Below, in pieces: positions 1 to 10,463 of a DNA stretch of 64,000 nucleotides. The DNA comes from Sugiyamaella lignohabitans. Lineage: Eukaryota; Ascomycota; Dipodascomycetes; Dipodascales; Trichomonascaceae. The notes below the pieces were generated by a model. That model was not told the DNA's origin. It searched no databases and worked only from the letters and a program-made list of their open reading frames with translations. The stretch's first letter is position 1, and every line of letters begins with the position of its first letter. The translations under genes and the position numbers were made by a program. Location of the stretch: NCBI RefSeq assembly GCF_001640025.1, contig NC_031672.1, forward strand, positions 5,766,001-5,830,000, read 5' to 3'.

Positions 1-409
1 ACAACAGCGCACACGAGGGTCACGAGCAGCACCCATAAAGCGGGGTAGCATCTGTCTACATTATCAGCATTCTCAGTGCCGAGTTCTTATCGGTTCACAC
101 CCGCTGATTCACCACACCCACGATCCCACCGGCTCGCGAAGCGAGCACAACGGGGTCTGGGCGGAGCCAGCCGCCGGAGGCACGAGGGAGGAAACCGGTT
201 GTACCTCCAGCGGCTGGGCTCCGCCCAGACCCCGTTGTGCTCGCTTCGCGAGCGTTGTCGTCAATTCATAAATTAGTTAACTATCCTAAACAATACAAAC
301 AGATGGCACAGACCCCTCCTCGGTCACTATAGCTAATGGTACACTACTCATACATATGGGCCCATATATACAATAAGAATCGTAATAATAAAATAATTTA
401 GTTGTCGAA
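1..409. other. Gene-free left edge with one inverted GC element pair
   Basis: No protein gene is supported here. The stretch lies downstream of the PWWP gene and holds the inverted GC element pair at 131-254 and AT-rich sequence near 340-400 that could serve as 3' end signals for that gene. The short ORF over the repeats is made of repeat sequence. Confidence 0.6.
131..254. repeat. GC palindromic element, paired arms (C/C type)
   Basis: A reverse arm (131-181) and a forward arm (203-254) of the GC family. Both carry the C-type terminal hairpin (GCTCGCTTCGCGAGC) and a shortened central stem (CTGGGCTCCGCCCAG). The hairpins face outward, unlike the usual pair, and this is one of only two paired loci without a B plus A/C combination. 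Confidence 0.9.
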
Positions 410-1768
410 TCAGCCCTGCGACGTCACCAGCTCGGACGACTTTTCTTCGTTGATAGCGACAGGTTCGGTCTGGGAATGGCCGTCGTTGTTTTCTTGTTTT
501 GTTTCGACACTGGGTTCGCCAGCCTCCTTTTTAGTAGCCTCCCCTGTTGCGACTACGTCCTTAGTGTCCACCTTTGTTTCTAACTTGGATTCTTCTTTAA
601 CGTCTTTGCTGCCATTTGCTTCAGTAGCAGACTTGGCGTTGTCCTGCTTAGTCTCTGTTTTTGTCTCGTCCTTGACAGTGGAACTATTTTCAGGTACAAC
701 CGATGACTCCTTGCTCTCGCTCTTGGAACCATTGGTTCTGGCGAAAGCACCAGTCTCACCAGCCATGCTTGTCCATTTATCTAAGAGAGCGAGAGATCTG
801 CCCTGGAAATTGAACTTGGATTCCAGAGGAATCTTTTCTGCAGGGAGATTTAAAATGGCCTTGAGAACCTTATTGACCTTGGTTTGGCGTACTACTGACA
901 ATTCTAAGTTGGGGATTTCTTCTAACTTGCGTAGATATTCTGATAGCGCGGGCATATCGCTATCTTGAGGAGGCTCCTTCCCAAGAAAGCCCTTTTGTAG
1001 TTTGTGGCGAATCAAGAAAGTGAGCTTACCACGTGCTTCTGAATTTTTAGACAGTTCTTTCGAAGACGGTGTGGAAGTAGATTTAGTTGATGTAGATACT
1101 GTCTTTGGGGTGGATGGTTTCTTAGCGGTATTAGCAGCATTGATCTTGGACTCGACTAGTTTAGCCTTTTTGGCGTCTGTTGATGACAACGCGGAATCGC
1201 CCTCTACAGCGGATTTTCTCTTTTTCACCGATGCAGTCGACGACTCTGATTCTCCATTAGTTGCCGTCTTCGTACTTGAAGTTGAAGTCTGTGAATCCTT
1301 TTTGGCACCCGATTTCGAACTTGTCTTGGCAGTCTCACCAGTCTCCGATCCACCATTGCTGGCAGCACCGGCCTTTTTCTTGGTCTTCTTGGCCAGTTTC
1401 TCAGCCTGAGCTTGAGCTACTGCCTCATCAGCTGCAACAATATCTTCTAAAGTAGGCTCGGTCTCGGCAAATCGGTATGCCTCAACTAGAGGCTTCTTAT
1501 CCTTCTTAGCCTTAGCAGACCCAAGGTACTTTGTGACAGCTTCTTTGGTCAACAAACTAAGCTCGCCACTAGAAGCCCACATATACTGAGTGTCATTGAA
1601 AAACCTTACGGGCCAGACCTGTTTTTTCGAAGGCTTGAGTGCCAACACATTACTTGGAACATAGTCATTCTCAACAATGAGACCCGGCCATGGAGAATAG
1701 CCCTTCATTTTAGCCAATACCATGACACCCGGGCCATAGGTGGATGAATCTGGCAATTCTTCAGACAT
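410..1768 (-). CDS. PWWP-domain chromatin protein (Pdp3/Ioc4-like)
   Basis: Probable histone-methyl reader in the nucleus. Residues about 12-85 form a PWWP domain: GVMVLAKMKGYSPWPGLI includes the signature (here SPWP), followed by the aromatic-rich WPVRFFNDTQYMWAS strand region. The middle (about 125-245) is low-complexity K/S/T/A-rich and looks disordered. Residues about 248-335 (LIRHKLQKGFLG to LLDKW) form a helical block like the LEDGF/TFIIS-N type seen in PWWP proteins such as yeast Pdp3 and animal HRP2/LEDGF. The tail is acidic and Lys-rich. In S. cerevisiae, Pdp3 belongs to NuA3b and reads H3K36me3, and Ioc4 belongs to Isw1b. Which one this matches cannot be settled here, so no symbol is given. 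The start is the ATG at 1768. At 452 aa it is longer than Pdp3 (about 300). Confidence 0.8.
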   Translation of the reverse strand: MSEELPDSSTYGPGVMVLAKMKGYSPWPGLIVENDYVPSNVLALKPSKKQVWPVRFFNDTQYMWASSGELSLLTKEAVTKYLGSAKAKKDKKPLVEAYRFAETEPTLEDIVAADEAVAQAQAEKLAKKTKKKAGAASNGGSETGETAKTSSKSGAKKDSQTSTSSTKTATNGESESSTASVKKRKSAVEGDSALSSTDAKKAKLVESKINAANTAKKPSTPKTVSTSTKSTSTPSSKELSKNSEARGKLTFLIRHKLQKGFLGKEPPQDSDMPALSEYLRKLEEIPNLELSVVRQTKVNKVLKAILNLPAEKIPLESKFNFQGRSLALLDKWTSMAGETGAFARTNGSKSESKESSVVPENSSTVKDETKTETKQDNAKSATEANGSKDVKEESKLETKVDTKDVVATGEATKKEAGEPSVETKQENNDGHSQTEPVAINEEKSSELVTSQG

Positions 1769-2153
1769 TGCTTTGTCGGATTGGGCCCAAATTTAACACG
1801 AAAAACTATAAAAACGCGACAGCAAGGTCTCTACAAGTCCAGCAATCTTAGAAAAAAGGCAGACCTGATGCGGGAAGCAAAACTGACAAAATGTACTTGT
1901 ACCTTCAAAACCCAAAAGCACCTGACCAAAATATCGACTAACGATCGAAAATCTAAGAACCAATCGATATATCCCAGACGTGTAAATCGCACGATCGAGT
2001 TGCAACTTTCAACAGAATACAGAAGAGGCACGAACTTGAGGCTTCGGTACGCGCTTGTTCGAGGTGGTCAGTGCCGAAAGCGGCGGAAAGGGTTCACAGG
2101 CGCGGCCGCGGCTCCCTCTTCAGTGTGGTCTTGAACCTGAGGTCCTGGAATCT

Positions 2154-2401
2154 GCCTCCGGCGGCTGGGGCTCCGCCCCAGACCCCGTTGCTCCTGCTTC
2201 GCAGGAGTTGCGAAGACCGTGGGTTGGTTGTTGGATTGTGTAGGGGAAGGTGGGTTCAGCTGGACCTGGGGTAGCGGTACGTGGCCCACGATGCTGGACG
2301 CATCTCCCGCCAAAACAGGTCTGCGGTCGCTCCGAGACGCACGACTCGAGCGAAGCGAGAGGAGCTACGGGGTCTGGGGCGGAGCCCCAGCCGCCGGAGG
2401 C
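2154..2401. repeat. GC palindromic element, paired arms (A + B), long form
   Basis: Forward arm 2154-2207 with the A hairpin CTCCTGCTTCGCAGGAG, then about 130 nt of interior, then a reverse arm 2345-2401 with the B hairpin (CTCGAGCGAAGCGAGAGGAG). The interior is longer than in the standard 137-bp unit. Confidence 0.9.
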
Positions 2402-2613
2402 AAAGGTCCGGGACGGCCAGGAACCCAGCTCAGCGCCAGATGTGATACAGGATCCGTGGCTTATAGCCCATTTAGTGAAAGGACAGCTCGCTGGAATGGT
2501 AATAGGACAGCATTAGGGAGTGGATGGGGAGAAGAGAAGGGGTGGGTACAGTGGGTATGAAGGATGCCATCAGGTATTCAGGGGGAGGGGTGTGGTGCAG
2601 ATGTGGACTGGTT

Positions 2614-2643
2614 GGGGTAGATCAGGGGTAGTGGGAGGTGGGG
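2614..2643 (+). other. Predicted G-quadruplex motif
   Basis: Four G runs (GGGG, GGGG, GGG, GGGG) separated by loops of 7, 4 and 4 nt, inside a G-rich strand-biased tract (about 2515-2720). This is a sequence motif only. It lies upstream of the PWWP gene. Confidence 0.5.
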
Positions 2644-4209
2644 TGAAGTGGAGTGTTAGTGAAGTGGGGACGCGGAAATACAGACGGGCCGCCAGTGGGC
2701 TAGTGCGATGCAGATAAGGGGAGTAGAGAGGTCAGGTGAATCCGGCGATAGAAGGATGTTGGAGGTGATGTTTTTGGTTCTGTTAACGTTTGATTAGAGA
2801 GAGCATTTGATGAAGCGTAAATGGCCGGGAACGGAAGTTTAATCAGGCAGCATTTCGGACTCCGCGATAATGTGCGTTAGCCAAGACATGTGGATCACGA
2901 GCTGAGGGGTACGCGATTAGAGGGGCAGAATGGGGGTGGAATGAGACATTCTGATAATTGCGGTGGGATAGCTTGTTTGAATGGGGGATTATCGGTCACG
3001 GTACGGTCTTTACTAGAGTGATTTGGTAGTTTGATTGACTGAACTTGGATTTATTATTTCGTTTCTCGTGAGTGGGATGGAGTGAGTGTGTGGGATCGTG
3101 GGATCGGTTTGGTAGAATTAATTTTGGGTTGTGAGAGAAACTGCAAATAAACACGTTGAACTGCATTCAGAATTCGATTTAGGTAAATGAAATGAGTACA
3201 GGAGAGTAGATCTTAGGAAACGACACAAGACCCAAAAACAGATGAATATCTAGTGAAACTCTGGTGAGTCATATTTATTAGATCTGAAGTAGGGTATAGA
3301 GATAGAGAATAGACAAATAAAGAGATAAAATAATAGGAAGACAGATGAATAGTCAACTATAAAGGTATTCAGAGGTCAGTCAAGCAGATAGATAAATCAG
3401 AACTTAAACTTGTTATATTCAGATAAACTGAATCTTATAGCTAAGCTGGCTATGCCCCACTACTGCAGTCCCAACCCCCACTACCGCTAACCGATACAGT
3501 CCTAGCAACGACGGCATGACGCACGGTTAAATGACCCACGCGTTGCAACGTTATCGGCATCCGCCAGCCGTTATCGCATGGATTTCCCAATTGGGGGAGT
3601 TTTCTCCTTTTTTCAAAATTACGTGCAGGCCATCATTAATGACAAATGACGAAACCTTGTGATCAGCCAGCGACACCGGACGTGACTCTTTTTGTTGGTC
3701 AAGGCCCGACTAGACAGGACGGCATATGACTCGTTTAGAATTAACACTTCTCCGACAACAGCAAGATCCGACACGAGGCAGCAGGTTCTGTCTAGACCTC
3801 GTATCTCAGCTATCTGACTAATAGCTAACTCATGTTGTTAACTAAACTCAAAGTGCAGGACCAACGAGGTATTATTTACACAACAGCGACAATTCTTTCT
3901 GATCTACAGATCGGTTGTATCCAGGGGGGTTAGTTACAATGTTTTTATGCGTTTTTTTAAGCTGCAATGCCATGCAGGTGGTTTAAGCGGGTTATTAAGT
4001 CCGGTTGGACTGTATGTACGCCCCTTTTTTTTCTCAATATATAAGTACCTGATATCCGTATTGACATATCTGCTGCTTGCTTTGATGGGTTTCTATTTTA
4101 ACTAAATTATTTTCATAGAAAAAATATATTTTCATCTCACTAGATTTTTGAGAGGTTTTTTTTTTTCTTAATCAAAACCGAAGTGAGCGTTTAATTTGAT
4201 ATTCGCTTT

Positions 4210-4222
4210 TGACTCTGAGTCA
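4210..4222. promoter_or_regulatory. 13-bp palindrome TGACTCTGAGTCA
   Basis: A perfect dyad of two TGACTC half-sites, about 436 bp upstream of the MFS gene ATG. TGACTCA is the classic bZIP (Gcn4/AP-1) site, and the palindrome resembles two overlapping half-sites. Binding is inference. Confidence 0.35.
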
Positions 4223-4657
4223 GCCTCTAGTATCAGGTTCTACTAACTTTATTCAAGTGGACTGTAAATGGATGAACCGTTTCTCCTCATTCGCTAATAA
4301 CTGATAGAATAACTGGTCTCTAAAGTGTGTTCAAAATAGTTCACCGAGCACCCAAAGTAAAATAAAACACAACTTGCATTTTTTCATTATTATAGATTGG
4401 AAGCATTTCCAACCGAGCATTCATAAATTCATACTGGTTCCTAACTACCATTTGACCCATTTATTAGAAGGTCAACTATCTTTACTCATTAAAAGTTTTC
4501 AACTCATTTGTTTTATCTGATTTCCATCCCACGTTTCAATACCTGGAGTATTATTTATTTAATAACATCCCCAACATCAACAGCATAGCATAATCATCAC
4601 CAACAACCACTTAACTATCAACTTTATCTGCATTTCAGTGTCAACCGTGTGTCCATC

Positions 4658-6316
4658 ATGCCTGCCGCTAGAAAACAATATACATTCAGGGAACAGCTTA
4701 TTGGCTTCCCATGGGTGCAACTGGCAGTTATTGCTGCCATCAGATTTGCTGAGCCTATTTCATTCACATCTCTGTTTCCATACATCTACTTCATGGTCAA
4801 GTCGTTCCTGACTGGCAAGAGCGATAATGAAGTAGGTAGATATGCCGGATATATTTCCGGTATGTTTGCCTTGTGTCAGTGTATGACGGGCATTCTATGG
4901 GGACGTATGAGTGATAAGTATGGTCGTAAGAAGGTCATTCTCACCGGTCTATTCGGATCTGCATTTTCATTATTATTATTTGGTTTCTCAACCAACTTTT
5001 ATATGGCCATGTTTGCTAGATGTATGGCTGGTCTGCTCAACGGTAATGTTGGAGTGGTCCGAACCGTCATTGGTGAGATTGCTGTCCACCGTCAACACCA
5101 GGCTTTGGCCTTTTCTATCATGCCCTTACTCTGGCAAGTCGGATGTGTTATTGGCCCCATGGTCGGTGGTTTCTTGGCTAATCCAGTCGGTGAACATCCT
5201 GACTGGTTTGACGGTGGTGACCATAAAGGAGGCTTCTTTTCTCATGACACTTATTTATTATTTTCAGACTACCCATTTTTACTACCCAATATTGTAGTAA
5301 GCAGCATTTTAATAATTGGCTGGTCTGTTGCATTTTTCTTCCTAGACGAAACTCACCCAGAAAGAAAGTATGATTACGACTTTGGCCGTGTTATTGGCCG
5401 TCGTATCACGGCACTCATATTCCCCAAGACTTGGTTTGCCTCTCCTTCAGCTGAAGAATGGTCTACCGACGACAGCAAGGTCATTACCCCCTCGTCTTCT
5501 TCTGAAGATGTGTCGATTCTCGAGGGCGAGCAACAACCACTCCTTGGTCCTGGTGCTGGTCCCGACAATGGAACTATCGAAGAAAACCCTACCAAAAAAC
5601 CTGCTCAAGCCAGAACACTGCCAGAAGTGGACCAGAGCTGGGGTGCTGTTCTTGTTCCTCAAGTTAAGAAACTGTTAGTGTGTGCATTTTTCTTGGCTCT
5701 TCACACTGTCGTCTATGAAGAACTGTTACCCATCTACCTTTCGACCTCGATTCAATTCGATACTCCCAACCAGAGAGGACCATTCCCAGGAGGTCTGGGT
5801 TTGGATTCCCGAGAAGTAGGACTTCTTCTGTCCCTGTGTGGAGCATTTGGAATCTTCCTGATGATCTTTGTGTATCCTAACATCGACCGAATCTACGGAA
5901 CACTGAGACCCTACCGTTTCTTTATCAAGGGACACATGTTTGTGTACTTCACAGTGCCCTTTTTCCAGTACCTGTTGAGACTGAGCCATCAGGCCATGTT
6001 CAACATCATCTGCGTGGTGCTGTTCATCCGAACAATGTTCAATTCCATGTCGTACCCCGGACTCCTGCTGCTGGTCAACCGGTCGGCGGCCGACAAACGC
6101 CATCTCGGAGTTATCAACGGATGCACCCAAGTGGTATCAGCATCCGCCAGAGCCATCGGTCCTATCATCTGGGGCTACTTCATGTCCACTGGCCAAGCCA
6201 TCGGACACGTGGAACTGCCCTTCTGGCTGCTCTCGGTTGTAGCTGCCATGGGCGCTCTCTACTCGTCAACCATCACCGACGACGAGGACTCTGATGACGA
6301 AGAAGAGGAAGTGTAA
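4658..6316 (+). CDS. Major facilitator superfamily transporter (YCR023C/TetA-like)
   Basis: A 12-helix MFS membrane transporter of the drug:H+ antiporter type, like fungal YCR023C-type proteins and plant zinc-induced-facilitator-like carriers. The family loop motif between helices 2 and 3 is clear (GRMSDKYGRKKV). Helices come in two halves separated by a long hydrophilic loop (about residues 245-325) rich in Ser, Glu and Pro. The C-terminus is a short acidic tail (DDEDSDDEEEEV), suggesting a cytosolic end. The in-frame GTG at 4649 is not a credible eukaryotic start; the first ATG is at 4658 (MPAARKQYTF), giving 552 aa. The substrate cannot be predicted. A GC element begins 37 nt after the stop codon. 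Confidence 0.88.
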   Translation: MPAARKQYTFREQLIGFPWVQLAVIAAIRFAEPISFTSLFPYIYFMVKSFLTGKSDNEVGRYAGYISGMFALCQCMTGILWGRMSDKYGRKKVILTGLFGSAFSLLLFGFSTNFYMAMFARCMAGLLNGNVGVVRTVIGEIAVHRQHQALAFSIMPLLWQVGCVIGPMVGGFLANPVGEHPDWFDGGDHKGGFFSHDTYLLFSDYPFLLPNIVVSSILIIGWSVAFFFLDETHPERKYDYDFGRVIGRRITALIFPKTWFASPSAEEWSTDDSKVITPSSSSEDVSILEGEQQPLLGPGAGPDNGTIEENPTKKPAQARTLPEVDQSWGAVLVPQVKKLLVCAFFLALHTVVYEELLPIYLSTSIQFDTPNQRGPFPGGLGLDSREVGLLLSLCGAFGIFLMIFVYPNIDRIYGTLRPYRFFIKGHMFVYFTVPFFQYLLRLSHQAMFNIICVVLFIRTMFNSMSYPGLLLLVNRSAADKRHLGVINGCTQVVSASARAIGPIIWGYFMSTGQAIGHVELPFWLLSVVAAMGALYSSTITDDEDSDDEEEEV

Positions 6317-7662
6317 TTAAGTAATAGACAACATTTCTACTAGAACAGACCTGCCTCCGGCGGCTGAGGCTTAGCCCCAGACCCCGTGGCTCCTGCTTCG
6401 CAGGAGTTGACGGGGGATGCCAGCACACGCTACTGGACCCAGAGAGAGCTCCAGCTGGTTCGAGCAGATTAGAGAAGCTCTCGAGCTGTTTCTAAGGGAA
6501 GAGCTTTTCACGGCCCCTGAAGAGAAGAGGCCACGGGCTTTTGAGAGCTCTTCACAGTTGATGGAGGGCACCTCGACTCGAGCGAAGCGAGAGGAGCCAC
6601 GGGGTCTGGGGCGGAGCCCCAGCCGCCGGAGGCCGACCCTACCACGAAACAGGTCCACAGACCATAGTCGAGACGAAACCAGCGGTGCCCGCCGTCCCAT
6701 GTCCGCTTTTGGAAGGTGAGAAGGACGCTTCCCAAAGTAGATCGAAGAAGCAGCCAGAACTGAGACTCGGTATCTCGATTAGTGGATGAACATGACTCAT
6801 GCCTAGACGAGTTTGGTGCAGTGGAGTTTCGTGTAATTAGGAAGTGCCCTGATTGACATAAACGTGGAGTACATAAGCACCCCTGAATAATCCTAGTATG
6901 GAAGGTGGCCCCTCACAGGTACCGGATTAGCTGAAATCCGCTAGCTACACATGTTTAAACTACAAGCATAATGCAAACCACTGACGAGTGAAAAAAAAAG
7001 TTGTTCAACGAGTTTGGCACATGCCGTTTTTCAAACAATTTGATTAAACCTACATACACTTACAAGATAAGCCAAACAACAAAAAAAAAGGCATGGAAAA
7101 ACTATAGATAACAAAAATATGAACGATTAGTTGAAGAGATAATAAAAAAAAGAAGGGATGTATCTATACCGGATATAAATTGGAACAGGGTCGATTGTGC
7201 TCTGAATGTTAAATTCATTTTTTTTCTTTCCTAATAACTTTCAGAGATCTGGTGGCTTTTTTTAAAAATCTTCCTAAAGCTTAGCTTGTTTCTTCCTATT
7301 GTTTGAGACTAAGAAGTATAGCAATATAATATAAACAAACAGGTATTCATAAACGCAAGCGCACACAAGAGCACTAAATAACAAGCATTCCAACGCACGA
7401 ATCTGAGTTTTTTCCAGACCGGGCACCGAACACCCGCTATTTATAAAAGAAAATAAAAAAAATTGAATTCATCAGATAAACAATAGTCATGGGACAAACG
7501 GGAACAGGAAACAGGAAACAACAATAACATAGGACTAACAGGGCAAAAACAAAACAGCAGTAAAAAACAAACCATAGCAACACATATCAGAAACTAGGAA
7601 AGGACGTGTCAAGCCGACCCGTCTTTTCTTATTTACACTAGTAAGTCAGACACATGAGTTAC
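6317..7662. other. Convergent intergenic region (MFS / MCM1 3' ends)
   Basis: No gene is supported. The GC element occupies 6353-6633. The rest is increasingly A/T-rich with poly-A and poly-T runs (for example near 6990, 7080, 7145 and 7255), and would include both 3'UTRs. The MCM1 3'UTR could be long. Confidence 0.55.
6353..6633. repeat. GC palindromic element, paired arms (A + B), long form
   Basis: Forward arm 6353-6406 (A hairpin; the central stem is disturbed, GAGGCTTAGCCCC) and reverse arm 6575-6633 (B hairpin). The interior of about 170 nt is longer than standard. It sits directly after the MFS gene stop. Confidence 0.9.
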
Positions 7663-8448
7663 TTACTGTGGTCGAGACTGCAAATGGGGGTGCTGTGGCA
7701 AGTATCCCCTTTGTGTTTGTTGTTGATGAGGGAGTCCTAAATATTGGTTATACGCGGCAGCTTGTTCTGGTGACATGTACATGCCGCCAGCAGCTGCCAA
7801 ACCGCCAGCTTGGCCGGGGACACCGCCACGACCAGCCAAGTGAGAGTGGTCGTCTAAACCGCCTTGGGCATGGGGAGCCAAACCGCCTAAGCTGGCAGGG
7901 TCGTTCAATTGTTGTTGTTGATGAGGCGGTAGCTGTTGTGGTTGTTGTTGCTGTTGCTGGACTTGTTGAGCTGCTACTTGCTGAGCAGCGGCCTGTTGAG
8001 CAGCTTGTTGCTGTTGTTGTTGACCATTCTGTTGAGGGTCTTCAGGAGCATTCAAACAAGCTTGAATCAAGTTCTTGCCCTCGGGTTTGGTCACCAAAGG
8101 TTGTAGTTTGGGAGTGGTAAACGTATATACAAGACCAGTTTCAGACACTACCAACAATAGTACTTGAGTTCCAGTCAAAACAGATAATTCATAGGCCTTT
8201 TTCATGATACCGGCCTTACGTTTGGAAAATGTGATGTGACGTCTTGACTTGTCTTGAATGAACTTGATTTCGATCTTTCGGCGTTCACGGCCTTGCTTTC
8301 CTCCGTCTTCGTCATCTTCGTCATCATCAATTCCACGTTCGCGTTTAAATCCACCGCTCGACACATTAGCTGCAGAACCTGAGCCTTGTTGTTGTGCCAC
8401 GTTAGGATCGTTGGGTAATCCAGCATCGACAAGAGAGTTTTCCGACAT
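7663..8448 (-). CDS. MCM1: MADS-box transcription factor Mcm1
   Basis: SRF-type MADS-box DNA-binding protein. Residues about 53-110 carry the MADS core (RRKIEIKFIQDKSRRHITFS, then KRKAGIMKKAYELS), followed by the SAM/SRF-type dimer extension LVTKPEGKNLIQACLNAPED, very close to yeast Mcm1. An acidic run (DDDEDDEDGG) precedes the domain, as in Mcm1. The C-terminus is a Gln-rich, Gly/Ala-rich activation-type region (about 139-261). Mcm1 binds CC(A/T)6GG sites and controls cell-cycle, mating and metabolic genes with partner proteins. The start is the ATG at 8448. A TACTAAC branch site and an AACAG acceptor lie immediately upstream of the ATG, so the 5'UTR is probably spliced. The stop codon TAA lies within GTAAGT. 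Confidence 0.95.
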   Translation of the reverse strand: MSENSLVDAGLPNDPNVAQQQGSGSAANVSSGGFKRERGIDDDEDDEDGGKQGRERRKIEIKFIQDKSRRHITFSKRKAGIMKKAYELSVLTGTQVLLLVVSETGLVYTFTTPKLQPLVTKPEGKNLIQACLNAPEDPQQNGQQQQQQAAQQAAAQQVAAQQVQQQQQQPQQLPPHQQQQLNDPASLGGLAPHAQGGLDDHSHLAGRGGVPGQAGGLAAAGGMYMSPEQAAAYNQYLGLPHQQQTQRGYLPQHPHLQSRPQ

Positions 8449-8457
8449 TATAAATTA

Positions 8458-8747
8458 CTGTTTTGTTAGTATATGAACAGTATATTGAGTTGACGTTGGT
8501 TGCAACACACACACCACAATCTCAATGTCGACCGCGCCTTAGTAAGCGCTAAGTAGAGTCAGAACTAGACAACCGAAAACAACAACCCACTGAAAAAAAA
8601 AAACGCGAATGGAAAAAAACAACCACTTGGCTAAAGCCTCGCTTCAAGCCATGGTTCCAATTGCTGTTTTAGCCTAAGCATTATTCAAAACAAAATGCAT
8701 GAATCTGTCACCATACGCGTCTCGCTTATCACCACACCGGTACTTAC
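8458..8747 (-). other. Candidate 5'UTR intron of MCM1 (290 nt)
   Basis: On the minus strand: donor GTAAGT at 8747-8742, branch TACTAAC at 8471-8465, acceptor CAG ending at 8458, nine nt before the ATG. The pattern matches the coding introns in this window. Transcript support is not available. Confidence 0.6.
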
Positions 8748-9655
8748 TTTAAACCAAATTGTGACGTCCAATCTCTCAGTAAATGATAATAATACAAATA
8801 AAAGAAGGTCAAACCAACCGAGTGTAAAGAGAAAAACAAAGAAGAAAAAAATAAATAAATACAAAATTTTTTTTCCCACAAGTTAATCTATCTTGGTTGC
8901 GAGACAACAGAGAAAATCACCAAGATAAATCAAAGTAACAGAAACGGGAGGAGAAAAAAAAATTCGTGTCCGTCGTTTATAAACCAGGACTAGATAAGAC
9001 TAGAGAACAACTTAAACACAAAACAAAACCAAATCCGTAAAGTGGTGAAGTTGGGACTTGTGCAAAGTAAGAAGCAACCAACCTTAACAACAAAAAAAAA
9101 ATACCACCAACAATGAACAATTACAACAATTAAAAACAATTAATGTTGCAAATAGAAATGATTAATAAATTATTTACCGCGTCGAAACAATTATTAAAGA
9201 TTTCCAAAGGTCGAGCAGTAATTAGATGGTACTATCGAGAAAAGGAAACGTGAGGGGGTATCTCTTTCCTATTTCAACTTGTGTTCTAGGAAGAAAAAAA
9301 ATAATTAATCAGAGAAATAAATCACAAAAACGAAATGAATAATAGAAACCACCAATCCTTTTTCCAATTAAAATAACAATAACGAAAAAAGCGTCAATTC
9401 AAATGGTAGGTTTTTTTATTCAATTAGAAAACAAAATTGCCGTCCTTATTGTAATTTATTTGCCGCTAGAGAAATGTCAGAGCAGAGAATAAAAGGAAGA
9501 CTTTGAGCAGCAGTGCAGTAGTACTATAAGTATAAAAGTTCCGTAGAACGAGTTCGGCGTTGTCCTACTGGAGTTACCCGGGATCCAATCAAGACGCACG
9601 CCGACAGAACAGGTGGCGATGTGCGGTGCAGATGCGAACAAACAAATGCACTGCA

Positions 9656-9679
9656 TGCAGGTGCAGGTGCAGGTGCAAC
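9656..9679. repeat. Hexanucleotide tandem repeat (GCAGGT)n
   Basis: About four copies of a GCAGGT/GGTGCA unit in the gene-free region. Confidence 0.6.
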
Positions 9680-9843
9680 TAGGGCTGCGCCGCCAGCGCG
9701 CTGATGCCGGCGCCCGGCAGCTACAACGAGCGAGCGAGGGGGAGGGGAGGGGGGCAACCATCTGATGCTTGTGTGCAAGACAGCAATGAACGCTGACCTG
9801 TTGCTATGTCGCTGGGAGCGGGTGGTTTGGGGGATGGGGGTGT

Positions 9844-9897
9844 GCCTCCGGCGGCTGGGGCGCTGCCCCAGACCCCGTTGCTCCTGCTTCGCAGGAG
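9844..9897 (+). repeat. GC palindromic element, solo arm (A)
   Basis: Single forward arm with central stem TGGGGCGCTGCCCCA and A hairpin CTCCTGCTTCGCAGGAG. No partner arm follows. Confidence 0.85.
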
Positions 9898-10442
9898 ATG
9901 GGCTTGGGCCGTTGGAGGGTGGGTTGGGTCGGTGGACCCAGTGGGGGTTGGATTGGGTGGACGAGGTGACGAAGAAACAAGAGAATGTGGGGACGAGAAA
10001 GGTAGAAAATAAGAGCAGGTAGCAGCAGAAGGACGAAAGAGGGAGGGAAAAGGATGTCCGGCTGTATGCTTTTGATACCTTCTAAACGCTCAGACCACCA
10101 AATGGCCTGCTGCGTGCCTTTCCTGCCTCGAATTTGCTCCTCAGCCGGTCTCAAATGTCATGTCACCCCGGCCCAGCCCAATCGACCTGAGATAAACTGT
10201 TCGCTATCGGCCGTTAACGCTACTGTATTTTTGTCATGGGCCCTGGCAAGGCCTAAAATTCTGACTGGTCGGTGGTCTGTAGCCAGTAACTGGCCTGTGG
10301 CCTGTTAGACTGGCATGACCCCCATCTGTCGGCCCAGTGGGCCAAGCAGACCAAGCAGCAGACCAAGCAGCAGACCCAGTGCGCCATGCTAGATAACGGG
10401 CTAGCCAGATAACGAACGCCCCGCTAACAACCCCGATAAAAA

Positions 10443-10463
10443 ATGCCATGCCATGCCATGCCA
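10443..10463. repeat. Pentanucleotide tandem repeat (ATGCC)n
   Basis: Four tandem copies of ATGCC. The surrounding 1 kb is also rich in short GCTGGC/CAGAC-type words. Confidence 0.6.

Larger units (their letters stand above)
1769..4657. other. 2.9-kb divergent intergenic region (PWWP gene / MFS gene)
   Basis: No gene is supported. It contains the GC element at 2154-2401, a G-rich + strand tract with a G-quadruplex motif (2614-2643), purine-rich DNA around 3180-3420 and AT-rich sequence from 4000 to the MFS start. A perfect 13-bp palindrome lies at 4210-4222. It presumably contains both promoters. Confidence 0.6.

Noticed and set aside
131..254. Repeated palindromes as a CRISPR array
   Set aside because: Eukaryotic nuclear context, dispersed placement, no regular spacers.
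402..968. 188-aa + strand ORF over the PWWP gene
   Set aside because: Antisense shadow of a low-complexity coding region; no independent features.
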